From: Rickettsia endosymbiont of Ceutorhynchus obstrictus
Lineage (GTDB): Bacteria; Pseudomonadota; Alphaproteobacteria; Rickettsiales; Rickettsiaceae
Direction: 5' to 3'
Assembly (NCBI RefSeq): GCF_964026565.1
Contig: NZ_OZ032162.1
Span: forward strand, 62,001-126,000
DNA length: 64,000 bases
Of the stretch, positions 1-8,216 are shown piece after piece. A program made the position numbers and the translations under genes. Position 1 is the stretch's first letter. The number at the start of each line of letters is the position of its first letter. The notes below the pieces were generated by a model that was given only the letters and a program-made list of their open reading frames with translations, was not told the DNA's origin and searched no databases.

Positions 1-1
1 G

Positions 2-499
2 ATTGAACGTATAAAAGGCTTATATAGTGAGGATAAAGTCCGCTTAAATCAAGAAATTATGACTCTATATAAAAAAGAAAAAGTAAATCCGGTAGCCGGG
101 TGTTTACCGATACTTGTTCAAATTCCGGTATTTTTCTCGATATATAAAGTATTATATGTAACTATTGAGATGCGTCATGCACCGTTTTACGGTTGGATTA
201 AGGATTTATCGGCACCTGATCCTACCACGATTTTTAATTTATTCGGTTTAATACCGTTTTCCCCCCCTAGCTTCCTAATGATTGGAGCGTGGCCTATTTT
301 GATGGCTATAACTATGTTCTTGCAGCAAAGAATGAGTCCTGAGCCGGCTGATCCCGTTCAAGCTCAAGTAATGAAGTTTATGCCGTTAATCTTTCTAGTA
401 ATGTTTAGCAGTTTTCCGGCAGGACTATTAATTTATTGGTCTTGGAATAATATTTTATCTATAATTCAGCAATATTATATTAATAGGCTGGATAAGTAG
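2..499 (+). CDS. yidC: Membrane protein insertase YidC, C-terminal part (5' end outside window)
   Basis: YidC/Oxa1/Alb3 insertase, which places and folds inner-membrane proteins alone or with SecYEG. The frame is open from base 2 and ends with TAG at 497-499, so only the last 166 codons are present. Seen: the conserved core after the cytoplasmic loop (NPVAGCLPILVQIPVFFSIYKV), then hydrophobic segments around FLMIGAWPILMAITMFL and FMPLIFLVMFSSFPAGLLIYW, the usual final transmembrane helices, and a short basic tail. A repeat cluster separates it from pgsA. The family assignment is secure; the start is simply off the edge. Confidence 0.95.
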   Translation: MERIKGLYSEDKVRLNQEIMTLYKKEKVNPVAGCLPILVQIPVFFSIYKVLYVTIEMRHAPFYGWIKDLSAPDPTTIFNLFGLIPFSPPSFLMIGAWPILMAITMFLQQRMSPEPADPVQAQVMKFMPLIFLVMFSSFPAGLLIYWSWNNILSIIQQYYINRLDK

Positions 500-548
500 T
501 TTTGCATGCGATAGGTGGGTGCATGATATCAATTTAAGAAGAAACACC

Positions 549-752
549 GGCGTTGTTGCATGGCTCGAATTTTCGATGTCATTCCCGCGCAGGCGGGAAT
601 CCAGAAAAGTATTTAAGCGAATTATATAGTAAATTTTTATATAAGTTTGTTTATTTTAAGTGTTTTTTCTGGATTCCCGCTTTTAGCTAGAATGACATAC
701 TGCTGCTTTTATCGAGCCATGCAATAATGCCTGTGCCTCCTCGCAATGACGA
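549..752. repeat. Composite palindromic repeat, GTTGCATGG-type ends
   Basis: The ends GGCGTTGTTGCATGGCTCGA and TCGAGCCATGCAATAATGCC are inverted copies of each other at 549 and 731. Between them lie two arms of a second palindrome (gtcattcccgcg... and ...agctagaatgacat). A half module ending tcctcgcaatgacg follows to about 752. It fills most of the yidC-pgsA gap (500-808). No gene is seen there. Confidence 0.8.
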
Positions 753-808
753 TTATTTGTAACGATAATAACCTTAAACATTTTATGACAAATAAAAATT
801 ATTAGTTG

Positions 809-1354
809 ATGAAAATTGATAAAAATTTACCGAATTATCTGACGATAGCTAGAATTATCGTCATTCCGGTTATTGTAATGACTTTTTATCTAGATCATCC
901 CTTTGCTCATAGGCTTGGGGCAGTATTATTTATTTTAGCCAGTATTACCGATTTTTTTGACGGGTATATAGCAAGAAAATTTAATTTAGTTTCAAATTTC
1001 GGTAGGATGTTCGATCCTGTAGCAGACAAAATATTAGTCGGCTGCGTTATTATAATGTTATTAAAAAAAGATATGGTAGGAGAAATACCTTGCTTACTAA
1101 TTTTAGCTAGGGAATTCTTAGTTAGCGGTTTACGGGAGTTTTTAGCCTTAGTTAAAGTAAGCGTTCCGGTATCAAGGCTTGCTAAGGTGAAAACATTTTT
1201 GCAGATGTTTGCTTTGTCGATATTAATACTGGGGTCAAAAGGTTCCGGTATTGCTTATTTGGATTTATTCGGAGAAATAATTTTATGGATTGCTGCTTTT
1301 TTAACAATTATAACCGGTTATTCTTATTTTAAGGCGTGTAGTAAATATTTTTAA
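809..1354 (+). CDS. pgsA: CDP-diacylglycerol--glycerol-3-phosphate 3-phosphatidyltransferase
   Basis: Makes phosphatidylglycerophosphate from CDP-diacylglycerol and glycerol-3-phosphate, the committed step to phosphatidylglycerol, in the inner membrane. The CDP-alcohol phosphatidyltransferase signature is complete: D51-G52, A55-R56, G65, D69 and D73 with the expected spacing. Several hydrophobic helices follow; 181 residues is normal for the family. A TTG codon lies directly before the ATG at 809; I prefer the ATG. The carbonic-anhydrase-like gene follows after 14 bp, so the two are probably co-transcribed. Confidence 0.93.
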   Translation: MKIDKNLPNYLTIARIIVIPVIVMTFYLDHPFAHRLGAVLFILASITDFFDGYIARKFNLVSNFGRMFDPVADKILVGCVIIMLLKKDMVGEIPCLLILAREFLVSGLREFLALVKVSVPVSRLAKVKTFLQMFALSILILGSKGSGIAYLDLFGEIILWIAAFLTIITGYSYFKACSKYF

Positions 1355-1368
1355 ATGAGGGTTATGTT

Positions 1369-1938
1369 ATGCTGTATATAAAATATATAATTTTAGGGTT
1401 AATTATGTTATCTAATTTCAATCTTTATGCCGATAGTAATAGTAAAGATGCTCTTGCCGGCAAAAAAGTTTTAAAAGTAAAAGTAAGTAACGAACATCTT
1501 CGTATTCTTAATACAGCTTCTACTCTGCTTATTTCTTGTGTTGACTTTCGTTTGAGAGATGAAACCGTTGATTTTATGAACGAATTAAATTTGCTAGATG
1601 ACTATGATGAAGTATCGCTTCCGGGTTCCTCCCTTGCTTTAGTCAATAATCAATATCCTTATTGGGGTAAAACAATTGAAGATGTTATTGAGATTTTACA
1701 AAAACTACATAATATTAAACAAATTATTTTTCTTGATCACCGTGAATGCGGAGCTTATAAGCTTCTTGTCGGTGAAGAATATCTTGAAACCCCTGAAAAA
1801 GAAACAGCGGCACATGCAGAAATTTTAAATAAGGCAAGAGAAATAATTAACGAAAAATTTCCTCACCTTAAAGTTTATACATTTTTAATGGGGCTTGACG
1901 GGGTAGTAGAGCAGATTTACGAAGATAATAAGAAGTGA
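1369..1938 (+). CDS. Exported beta-carbonic-anhydrase-like protein
   Basis: Residues 1-21 form a hydrophobic signal peptide ending near LYA-DS. The mature part has the zinc-site pattern of beta-class carbonic anhydrases: C57-x-D59-x-R61, then H124-x-x-C127 in DHRECGAY, with PGSS between them. At 189 residues it is slightly short. If active it would interconvert CO2 and bicarbonate outside the cytoplasm; that is inference, and a non-catalytic family member is possible. GAGG at 1357-1360 is a good ribosome-binding site for ATG 1369. It lies 14 bp after pgsA. Confidence 0.75.
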   Translation: MLYIKYIILGLIMLSNFNLYADSNSKDALAGKKVLKVKVSNEHLRILNTASTLLISCVDFRLRDETVDFMNELNLLDDYDEVSLPGSSLALVNNQYPYWGKTIEDVIEILQKLHNIKQIIFLDHRECGAYKLLVGEEYLETPEKETAAHAEILNKAREIINEKFPHLKVYTFLMGLDGVVEQIYEDNKK

Positions 1939-1946
1939 AATTCATA

Positions 1947-2262
1947 TGTCATTCCCTGCCCTCTTAGGCTTTGTTGCATGGCTCGATAAAAGCAGCAGTA
2001 TGTCATTCTAGCTAAAAGCGGGAATCCAGAAAATAATAATTCCCATAGCATTCCTGGCTATTTTTTTCCTAGATTGCCACGTCGGGACTTTGTGCCTCCT
2101 CGCAATGACGATTCCGGTAGCCATGCAACAATGCCGCCCTCTTATGCCATTCCCGCCTGCGCGGGAATGACATCGAAAATTCGAGCCATGCAACAACGCC
2201 GTGAGTATAGGCGAATGTCGAAAATTTGCTTGTATCAAGCGATCGAGATGACGCTGTACAAG
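1947..2262. repeat. Nested palindromic repeats between the CA-like gene and prmC-trmB
   Basis: Two GTTGCATGG/CCATGCAAC-type units are nested here: one opens at 1967 and a closing CCATGCAACAACGCC end lies at about 2188-2200. An inner module carries gattgccacgtcgg and cctcgcaatgacg arms. A piece of a further family (tatcaagcgatcgagatgacgctg) runs to about 2262, close to the 3' end of the minus-strand gene. Short open frames here are repeat-derived. Confidence 0.75.
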
Positions 2263-2273
2263 GCGAGAGAGGA

Positions 2274-3806
2274 TCATTTGACTATAGCTCTTATAAATTT
2301 TGCGGCTCTATCTTCATTAATAGCTTTTTGGTGATATTTGGTAATTATATAATTATCGTGAGGTTGATAATAATCGTCATTATCTGCAATTTGAAAATTA
2401 GGATTTTGTTGAATTAGCTTAAGCACCTCATTAAAATAATCTTGAATATCCGAAGCAAATATTAGATTGCCGTTAGTTTTTAATTTATTTTGTAAAATAT
2501 TTAATCGCTCCGGATTCAAAATACGTTTCTTTTTTTGTTTGTTTTTCGGCCAAGGATCGGGAAATAAAATATAAATCCCATCTAGTATTTTATTCGGTAG
2601 TTCATATAATATTAAATCTAAATTATTAGACCACAGTAAAAAATTTGTCACATTTTGTTCGAGTGCTAGCTTTAAAACATTTGCTACGCCGTTTAAATAT
2701 ACCTCCGCACCGATAAAAAGCGCTTCCGGATTATTTTTAGCTTGATGGATAAAATGCTCGCCCATACCAAAGCCGATCTCTAAAAATATTTTACGTTTCT
2801 CGAATTTTATTTTTTCGTTAGAAAATAGATAATTCGGTAATTCGGTTTTTAGTAAATTTTGTTGTAAAGATGACAGGCTTTTGCCGATTCGCCTCGCATA
2901 TGACCGATTTAAACCGGCATATGATATTACGAGTACGCGCGGATGACCTTGTAGATCCTTATAAATATGATCAATAATATAACCGTAATCATTAAAGATT
3001 TTGCTTACCTTTTCCGCTTGCAGATAGCCGATTTCTATTATTAACTTACCGCTCGGTTTTAAAAATCTTTTGGTCTTCTGCGCAATTATATAATAAGCTT
3101 GTAGCCCTTCTTGCTCGGCAAATAAAGCAAGATGCGGTTCGTAATTAATTGTCTCGACTGCCATATTTGCAGTTTCTGCCGGTGAAATATAAGGCGGATT
3201 ACTAACGATAAAGTCAAATTTTTCTTCCCCTATATTTTCAAACCAATCGCTATGAATTATTTTTATTCGGTCGCTTACCTTATGTTTTGAAGCGTTATTT
3301 TTTGCAACCTCTATCGCCTCTTTACTTATGTCGGTTGCGATAATCGTAGAATTAGGAATAGCAAGCAGCAAACTTACAGAAATGCAGCCGCTACCGATGC
3401 CGAGCTCTAGGATTTTTGTTTGTTCATTATTGAATTCTTCTTTTATGTCATTCCCGTTTTCGCGGGAATGACATTGAAAACTACTCATTACACTATCAAC
3501 TAATAACTCCGTATCCGCACGTGGGATTAATACATGCTTATTAACGATAAATTCATGCGAGTAAAATTCTTTAACGCCGGTAATATATGCTATCGGTTCG
3601 TGCTTTAATCTTCTTGCTAAAACTTCTTCAAAAGCTTCTATCTCTGTTTTGTTTAACTGCTCATCAAGATTAATAAGCAAATATTGGAGGGATTTATTTG
3701 TAACATACTGTAATAAAATTCGTGCTTCTAATTGCGGCGAATTGATACCTATTTTATTTAATTTATCTGCTGCGGCACTTAAAACTTGCTTTATAGAACA
3801 TTGCAT
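2274..3806 (-). CDS. prmC-trmB: Bifunctional methyltransferase: PrmC (release factor glutamine) fused to TrmB (tRNA m7G46)
   Basis: One 510-residue chain with two methyltransferases. Residues 1-290 are PrmC/HemK: SAM loop ELGIGSG at 134-140 and catalytic NPPY at 203-206; it methylates the GGQ glutamine of release factors. From about residue 300 it is TrmB, with LEIGFGMGEHF and FPDPWPKNKQKKKR, which makes m7G46 in tRNA. This fusion is known in Rickettsia. Residues 112-121 (CHSRENGNDI) come from an in-frame 30-bp palindrome at 3445-3474, just before the SAM motif. It starts 6 bp after rluD, so the pair forms an operon. Confidence 0.95.
   Translation of the reverse strand: MQCSIKQVLSAAADKLNKIGINSPQLEARILLQYVTNKSLQYLLINLDEQLNKTEIEAFEEVLARRLKHEPIAYITGVKEFYSHEFIVNKHVLIPRADTELLVDSVMSSFQCHSRENGNDIKEEFNNEQTKILELGIGSGCISVSLLLAIPNSTIIATDISKEAIEVAKNNASKHKVSDRIKIIHSDWFENIGEEKFDFIVSNPPYISPAETANMAVETINYEPHLALFAEQEGLQAYYIIAQKTKRFLKPSGKLIIEIGYLQAEKVSKIFNDYGYIIDHIYKDLQGHPRVLVISYAGLNRSYARRIGKSLSSLQQNLLKTELPNYLFSNEKIKFEKRKIFLEIGFGMGEHFIHQAKNNPEALFIGAEVYLNGVANVLKLALEQNVTNFLLWSNNLDLILYELPNKILDGIYILFPDPWPKNKQKKKRILNPERLNILQNKLKTNGNLIFASDIQDYFNEVLKLIQQNPNFQIADNDDYYQPHDNYIITKYHQKAINEDRAAKFIRAIVK
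3445..3474. repeat. 30-bp repeat palindrome inserted in frame in prmC-trmB
   Basis: A near-perfect palindrome (atgtcattcccg ... cgggaatgacat), the same module that occurs in many gaps of this window, lies inside the coding sequence. Its length is a multiple of three and it adds about ten residues without a stop codon. The insertion is in the loop before the SAM-binding motif of the PrmC half. Confidence 0.85.
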
Positions 3807-3812
3807 GGAAAT

Positions 3813-4850
3813 TTATTCTCTATCGAAATTCTTCATTTCTAAAATCTCATCTACATTACCTAACGGTACTCGTTTTTTAAGTTCTACAAACTTTTGAAAT
3901 CTCTCGGTATTATTATCTATAATCTCTTTCATATCTTGCGGTAAATCGCCGGAAAACTCAACTATTTCCTCACTTACCGGATGAGTAAAGCTTAAATACC
4001 ATGAGTGCAGAGCTTGGCGTTTAAAATTCAATAACTTTGATTGCAAAGCCGGCGGGCTATAATTTACTTTTCTATCGTTATTGCCGTATAATTGATCGCC
4101 GACAATAGAATGCTTTAAATTACTTAGCTGCACTCGAATTTGATGAGTTCTGCCTGTGCTAAGTTTACACTCGACCATGCTGATAAAGCCGTTAAAAAAT
4201 AGCTCTATTGTTTTATAATGAGTGATAGCCACTTTGCCGCCGTATTTTAATATCGTCATTTTTTGCCGATCTACGCGGCTGCGCCCGATATTATTTTTAA
4301 CTATTCCCTCTAGCGGATTAATTACTCCCCATACTAATGTTTTATATTTCCGTACCACTTGCCGCTTCTCTATTTGATTTGCCAGATGCATATGAGCAAA
4401 ATTATTTTTAGCAACTACCATTAATCCCGAAGTATCTTTATCTAAACGATGAACTATTCCGGGTCTTTCCGGTGAACCGATATCGGATAAAACCCTAGTA
4501 TGGTATAATAAAGCGTTGACTAACGTATCTTGATAATGACCGGCTCCAGGGTGTACCGTCATACCGGCGGCTTTGTTGATTACGATTAAATCTTCATCCT
4601 CGTAAATTATATCAAGTTTAAGATCAAGTGCTTTCATCGTTACCGGCTCCGGTTCTTTAAAGGCAAATAATATAACATCATTCTCCTTGACCGAAACGTT
4701 AGAATCGGAAATAATTACCTCATTAACTTGGACGCAAGAAGCTTTAATAGCTTTTTGAATTTGACTCCTTGAAACTTGATTAAGAAGAGTAGATAAGGCT
4801 TTATCAAGCCTGGAGCCGCTTAACTCAGGCGGTACGTGGTATTTTATCAT
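3813..4850 (-). CDS. rluD: 23S rRNA pseudouridine synthase RluD
   Basis: RluA-family pseudouridine synthase; RluD makes the pseudouridines of helix 69 in 23S rRNA. Residues 1-65 look like an S4 RNA-binding domain (SRLDKALSTLL...SRSQIQKAI). The catalytic motif HRLDKDTSGL has its aspartate at D137, and GRTHQIRVQL follows. 345 residues with an S4 domain suits RluD better than RluA or RluC, but the exact target is inferred. First gene of a minus-strand pair with prmC-trmB. Confidence 0.88.
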   Translation of the reverse strand: MIKYHVPPELSGSRLDKALSTLLNQVSRSQIQKAIKASCVQVNEVIISDSNVSVKENDVILFAFKEPEPVTMKALDLKLDIIYEDEDLIVINKAAGMTVHPGAGHYQDTLVNALLYHTRVLSDIGSPERPGIVHRLDKDTSGLMVVAKNNFAHMHLANQIEKRQVVRKYKTLVWGVINPLEGIVKNNIGRSRVDRQKMTILKYGGKVAITHYKTIELFFNGFISMVECKLSTGRTHQIRVQLSNLKHSIVGDQLYGNNDRKVNYSPPALQSKLLNFKRQALHSWYLSFTHPVSEEIVEFSGDLPQDMKEIIDNNTERFQKFVELKKRVPLGNVDEILEMKNFDRE

Positions 4851-4899
4851 ATATATTCAAGTATAATTTAAAGGGTCGTGGTTTATATCATGCTTGCGA

Positions 4900-5104
4900 G
4901 CATTGTTTGGTGGATCGATAAAACCTTTCGATGTCATTCCCGTGAAAACGGGAATCCGGAAAAAACAAAAAAGTCATCCTGAATTTATTTCAGGATCTAC
5001 TAAAAAAAGATGCGCAAAACTTGTTCAGCATGACAAGGACCGGATTGCCGCGTCGGCATAAATGCCTCCTCGCAATGACGATTCCGGTAGCCATGCAACA
5101 ACGC
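4900..5104. repeat. Composite palindromic repeat upstream of the UDG gene
   Basis: Between divergent rluD and the glycosylase gene. It contains a degenerate GCATTGTTTGGTGG end, a gtcattcccgtgaaaac arm, the module gtcatcctgaattt...gttcagcatgac, half of the gattgccgcgtcgg...tcgcaatgacg module, and a closing CCATGCAACAACGC end. No promoter could be fixed for either gene. Confidence 0.75.
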
Positions 5105-5164
5105 TCCTTGAGCTAGGAATGACATCGATTTTAAACATTATAATAGAAAGAACTATAGATTAAA

Positions 5165-5998
5165 ATGGATTATTTAACACAAAAAACCGATCGTCTTAAG
5201 TGGTTGCAAGCAATCGGTATAGAATATTATTGCTCAGAATCAATAAAAGAAATAGAAATAAATAAAGTAATAAAACAAACGGAGCAAAAAGCTTCTCCTG
5301 TATTACTAGAAAATTCTAAAGTTGAACCTATGAAAAAAAGCGTGGTAGTTGTTAATACGTCAAACTTTTCTCAAGAAACTACAAATATTACTTTAGCAAG
5401 GTCTCTTGCCGATAAAGCTAATAATATAGCAGAATTGAAAGAATCTCTACTAAATTTCAATGGCTGTGAGTTAAAGAAACTGGCTAATAATACGGTATTC
5501 GGTGACGGCAATCCTAAAGCTGCTATTATGCTGATAGGTGAGGCACCCGGTAGTAATGAAGATTTGAAAGCTATACCTTTCTGCGGTGAAAGTGGGAATT
5601 TGCTTGATAATATGTTGCTGGCTATAGGGGTTTCAAGAAAAGATAACGCTTATATTACTAATACGGTATTTTGGCGTCCTCCGGCTAATAGACAGCCAAC
5701 ACTCGAAGAAGTCGATATTTGCAGACCTTTCGTCGAAAAACATATTGCGCTGATTAATCCCAAATTAATTATTTTAGTCGGTAGTACTGCCGCAACTAGT
5801 TTACTCGGTAAAAATGCCGGTATTACTAAGATTAGGCAAGAATATTATTTGTACACTAACAAATATTTAACTGCTCCTATCCAAACTACGGCTATGTTTC
5901 ACCCTGCTTATTTACTACGGCAACCTATGCAAAAACGCACCTCATGGTATGATTTACTTAAGATTAAGGAATACCTTGCAAATAAGAACTTAGCATAA
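5165..5998 (+). CDS. Uracil-DNA glycosylase, family 4/5-like
   Basis: UDG-superfamily enzyme that removes uracil from DNA. Seen: GEAPG at 125-129 (motif 1), FCGESGNLLD, TNTVFWRPPANRQPT, and HPAYLLRQP at 246-254 (motif 2). The N-terminal 90 residues are a variable, Lys/Glu-rich extension. Family 4 enzymes carry Fe-S cysteines; near the usual N-terminal pair I see only C101, so the cluster may be incomplete, as in the alphaproteobacterial versions. It stands alone between repeats. Confidence 0.85.
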   Translation: MDYLTQKTDRLKWLQAIGIEYYCSESIKEIEINKVIKQTEQKASPVLLENSKVEPMKKSVVVVNTSNFSQETTNITLARSLADKANNIAELKESLLNFNGCELKKLANNTVFGDGNPKAAIMLIGEAPGSNEDLKAIPFCGESGNLLDNMLLAIGVSRKDNAYITNTVFWRPPANRQPTLEEVDICRPFVEKHIALINPKLIILVGSTAATSLLGKNAGITKIRQEYYLYTNKYLTAPIQTTAMFHPAYLLRQPMQKRTSWYDLLKIKEYLANKNLA

Positions 5999-6000
5999 AG

Positions 6001-6200
6001 TATAAAATTTGGGGATTGCCTAATAACTATAGATAACTTGAAAATCCTACGTCATTGCGAGGAAATTACATAGTAATTGACGAAGCAATCCAGTTAAAAA
6101 TGTTAAGATTAGCATTTTTAATTATTTTTCTGGATTGCCGCACTCCTTTCAGTCGTTCGCAATGACGATATCTATAGTTATTAAGCAACCCCAAAATTTG
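6001..6200. repeat. 200-bp palindromic element with distinct ends (TTAATAACTATAGAT type)
   Basis: Starts tataaaatttggggattgcc and ends as an imperfect inverted copy, ggttgcttaataactatag on the other strand. Its ends differ from the GTTGCATGG family. Inside is a gtcattgcgagg...gattgccgc...cgcaatgacg module around an AT-rich centre. It lies directly after the UDG stop codon. Confidence 0.8.
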
Positions 6201-6260
6201 TAACTAATTTTAGTTACTTGTATTAATAAATATATTATTTTGAAATATTGAACGCTTAAG

Positions 6261-6411
6261 GTCATACCGTGGCTTGACCCACTGCTGTACGAACGTTGTC
6301 AAAACGTCATTGCGAGCAGCCTATAGGCTGCGTGGCAATCTAGAAAAAGTAATAAAAAATGCTAAAGATTAACATTTTTAACTAGATGCCGTGATCAAGT
6401 CACGGCATGAC
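6261..6411. repeat. Palindromic repeat with a truncated TGTACGAACGTT end
   Basis: Opens gtcataccgtggcttgacc and contains cactgctgtacgaacgtt, the left end of the six-copy element described elsewhere, but without its body. A gtcattgcgagc...ggcaatctag module follows and the repeat closes with gtgatcaagtcacggcatgac. A GTG at 6391 inside it is in frame with the HicB-like gene but is unlikely to be its start. Confidence 0.7.
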
Positions 6412-6432
6412 AACAAAAAAAGAGAAATTAAT

Positions 6433-6786
6433 ATGATAAAAAATGATTTTATAAGTTATAAAGGCTATCTAGGATCAGTACATTTTGATTCTTCAGAAGA
6501 GTTATTTTTTGGTAAAATAGAATTTATAAGAGATTTGATAAGCTATGAGGCTTCTGACGCCAAATCTTTAATATTATCGTTTCATGAAGCGGTAGATAGT
6601 TATTTAGAAGATTGTAATACACTTGGTAAAACATCTGATAAGCCATTTAAAGGTAGTTTTAATGTTAGAATTGAACCTGAGTTACATAAAGAAGCAAGCT
6701 TATATGCTTTACAACATGGGGATACTTTAAATGGAATAGTTAAAAAAGCTTTAAATGAATTTATAAAATATAAATTACAGTACTGA
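6433..6786 (+). CDS. HicB-like antitoxin (orphan)
   Basis: 117 residues. The N-terminal half (SYKGYLGSVHFDSSEELFFGKI...FHEAVDSYLEDC) matches the HicB partial RNase-H-like fold. The C-terminal half (FNVRIEPELHKEASLYAL...NGIVKKALNEFI) matches a ribbon-helix-helix DNA-binding domain. HicB proteins neutralise the HicA mRNA interferase and repress their own operon. No hicA is seen on either side, only repeats upstream and gltA downstream, so this is an orphan. ATG 6433 is chosen because AGAGA precedes it and upstream sequence is repeat. Confidence 0.75.
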   Translation: MIKNDFISYKGYLGSVHFDSSEELFFGKIEFIRDLISYEASDAKSLILSFHEAVDSYLEDCNTLGKTSDKPFKGSFNVRIEPELHKEASLYALQHGDTLNGIVKKALNEFIKYKLQY

Positions 6787-6814
6787 TTAGATTCTGTGAA
6801 TAAAATTACAAATT

Positions 6815-6843
6815 TTGAAAAAAAATTTTATAAAAAATAGAAT
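6815..6843 (+). promoter_or_regulatory. Candidate sigma-70 promoter of gltA
   Basis: TTGAAA at 6815-6820, a 17-bp spacer, and TAGAAT at 6838-6843. This would start a transcript near 6850, giving a leader of about 57 bases before gltA. Confidence 0.6.
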
Positions 6844-6849
6844 TTATTT

Positions 6850-6896
6850 CTACTTTTCTTAAAGTAGAGTTATACTTTTGGTATAGCAAAAGTATA
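6850..6896 (+). promoter_or_regulatory. Two tandem hairpins in the gltA leader
   Basis: CTACTTT-tctt-AAAGTAG (6850-6867) is followed by TATACTTTTG-gtatag-CAAAAGTATA (6871-6896); both stems are perfect. The second ends 10 bases before ATG 6907, where it could cover the ribosome-binding region. There is no T-run after it, so it is not a standard terminator. A regulatory role is inference. Confidence 0.55.
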
Positions 6897-6906
6897 AAGT
6901 GTGGAT

Positions 6907-8214
6907 ATGAGTAACAAAAATAGTAATGATTCAGAATTTGTTGAATTAAAAATTAAAGATAAAATATTTAAATTACCCGTAAAAAAGGCTAGTATCGGGG
7001 AAGACGTCATTGACGTTAGTAAGATTTATGCCGAAACCGGTTATTTTACTTACGATCCCGGATTTATGTCAACGGCTTCTTGTCAGTCTACTATAACTTA
7101 CATAGACGGCGACCTTGGCGTACTCCGGCATCGTGGTTATGATATCAAAACTTTAGCCGAACAGAGTGAGTTTTTAGAAGTAGCTTATTTATTAATTAAC
7201 GGTGAATTGCCGAATAAGGAACAATATGACGATTTTAATAAACAAGTTACTCACCATTCGTTGCTTAATGAGCGGTTAAGGAATTTATTTCCGACATTTT
7301 GCAATTCCGCTCATCCGATGGCTATTATGCTTGCGGCAGTCGGTTCGCTTTCGGCTTTTTATCCCGATTTATTAAATGTTAAAAATGCCGATTATGAACT
7401 AACCGCTATTAGGATGATTGCGAAAATACCGACAATTGCCGCAATGTCTTATAAATATTCAATTGGGCAACCGTTTATTTATCCTAACGATAATTTAGAT
7501 TTTACCGAAAATTTTTTATATATGATGTTTGCTACTCCTTGTGAAAAATATCAGGTAAATCCGATAATAAAAAACGCTCTTAATAAAATATTCATTCTGC
7601 ATGCCGACCATGAGCAAAATGCTTCCACTTCAACAGTGCGGCTAGCCGGCTCGTCGGGCGCTAACCCTTTTGCTTGCATCAGCACGGGTATTGCCTCTTT
7701 ATGGGGTCCTGCTCACGGCGGCGCTAATGAGGCGGTTATAAATATGCTGAAAGAGATCGCTACGCCCGAAAATATTCCGAAATTTATTGCTAAAGCTAAA
7801 GATAAGAACGATCCGTTTAGGCTAATGGGTTTCGGTCACCGAGTATATAAAAATTACGATCCACGTGCGGCGGTTCTTAAAAAAACTTGTAAAGAGGTAT
7901 TAAATGAACTAGGGCAGTTGAAAAATAATCCGTTATTACAAATTGCCATAGAACTTGAAAGCATCGCTCTTAAAGATCAATATTTTATTGAACATAAATT
8001 ATATCCGAATGTTGATTTTTATTCAGGTATTATTTATCAGGCTATGGGTATACCGTCGCAAATGTTCACGGTACTTTTTGCAATAGCAAGAACCGTCGGC
8101 TGGATGGCTCAATGGAAAGAAATGCATGAAGACCCTGAGCAGAAAATCAGCAGACCCCGTCAGCTTTATACCGGCCATGTTTTGCGGGAATATAAGGGCA
8201 TTAAGGATAGGTGA
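6907..8214 (+). CDS. gltA: Citrate synthase
   Basis: Condenses oxaloacetate and acetyl-CoA to citrate, the entry of the TCA cycle, in the cytoplasm. The type II bacterial enzyme is clearly recognisable: the Cys-rich N-terminal part TASCQSTITYIDGDLGVLRHRGY, catalytic histidine in LHADHEQNAS, GPAHGGANEA, GFGHRVYKNYDPRA, and NVDFYSG with the catalytic aspartate. 435 residues is normal. The sequence is rickettsial but diverges at its N terminus from the typhus-group form. ATG 6907 is preferred over GTG 6901. It converges on tlc with a 2-bp gap. Confidence 0.98.
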   Translation: MSNKNSNDSEFVELKIKDKIFKLPVKKASIGEDVIDVSKIYAETGYFTYDPGFMSTASCQSTITYIDGDLGVLRHRGYDIKTLAEQSEFLEVAYLLINGELPNKEQYDDFNKQVTHHSLLNERLRNLFPTFCNSAHPMAIMLAAVGSLSAFYPDLLNVKNADYELTAIRMIAKIPTIAAMSYKYSIGQPFIYPNDNLDFTENFLYMMFATPCEKYQVNPIIKNALNKIFILHADHEQNASTSTVRLAGSSGANPFACISTGIASLWGPAHGGANEAVINMLKEIATPENIPKFIAKAKDKNDPFRLMGFGHRVYKNYDPRAAVLKKTCKEVLNELGQLKNNPLLQIAIELESIALKDQYFIEHKLYPNVDFYSGIIYQAMGIPSQMFTVLFAIARTVGWMAQWKEMHEDPEQKISRPRQLYTGHVLREYKGIKDR

Positions 8215-8216
8215 AT

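Noticed and set aside
2008..2334. Open frames on both strands between the CA-like gene and prmC-trmB
   Set aside because: They translate repeat sequence (such as CHSRAGGNG) and overlap the 3' end of a real gene.
6391..6432. Longer HicB-like protein from GTG 6391
   Set aside because: The extra codons come from the end of a repeat; ATG 6433 has a better ribosome-binding site and fits the family.
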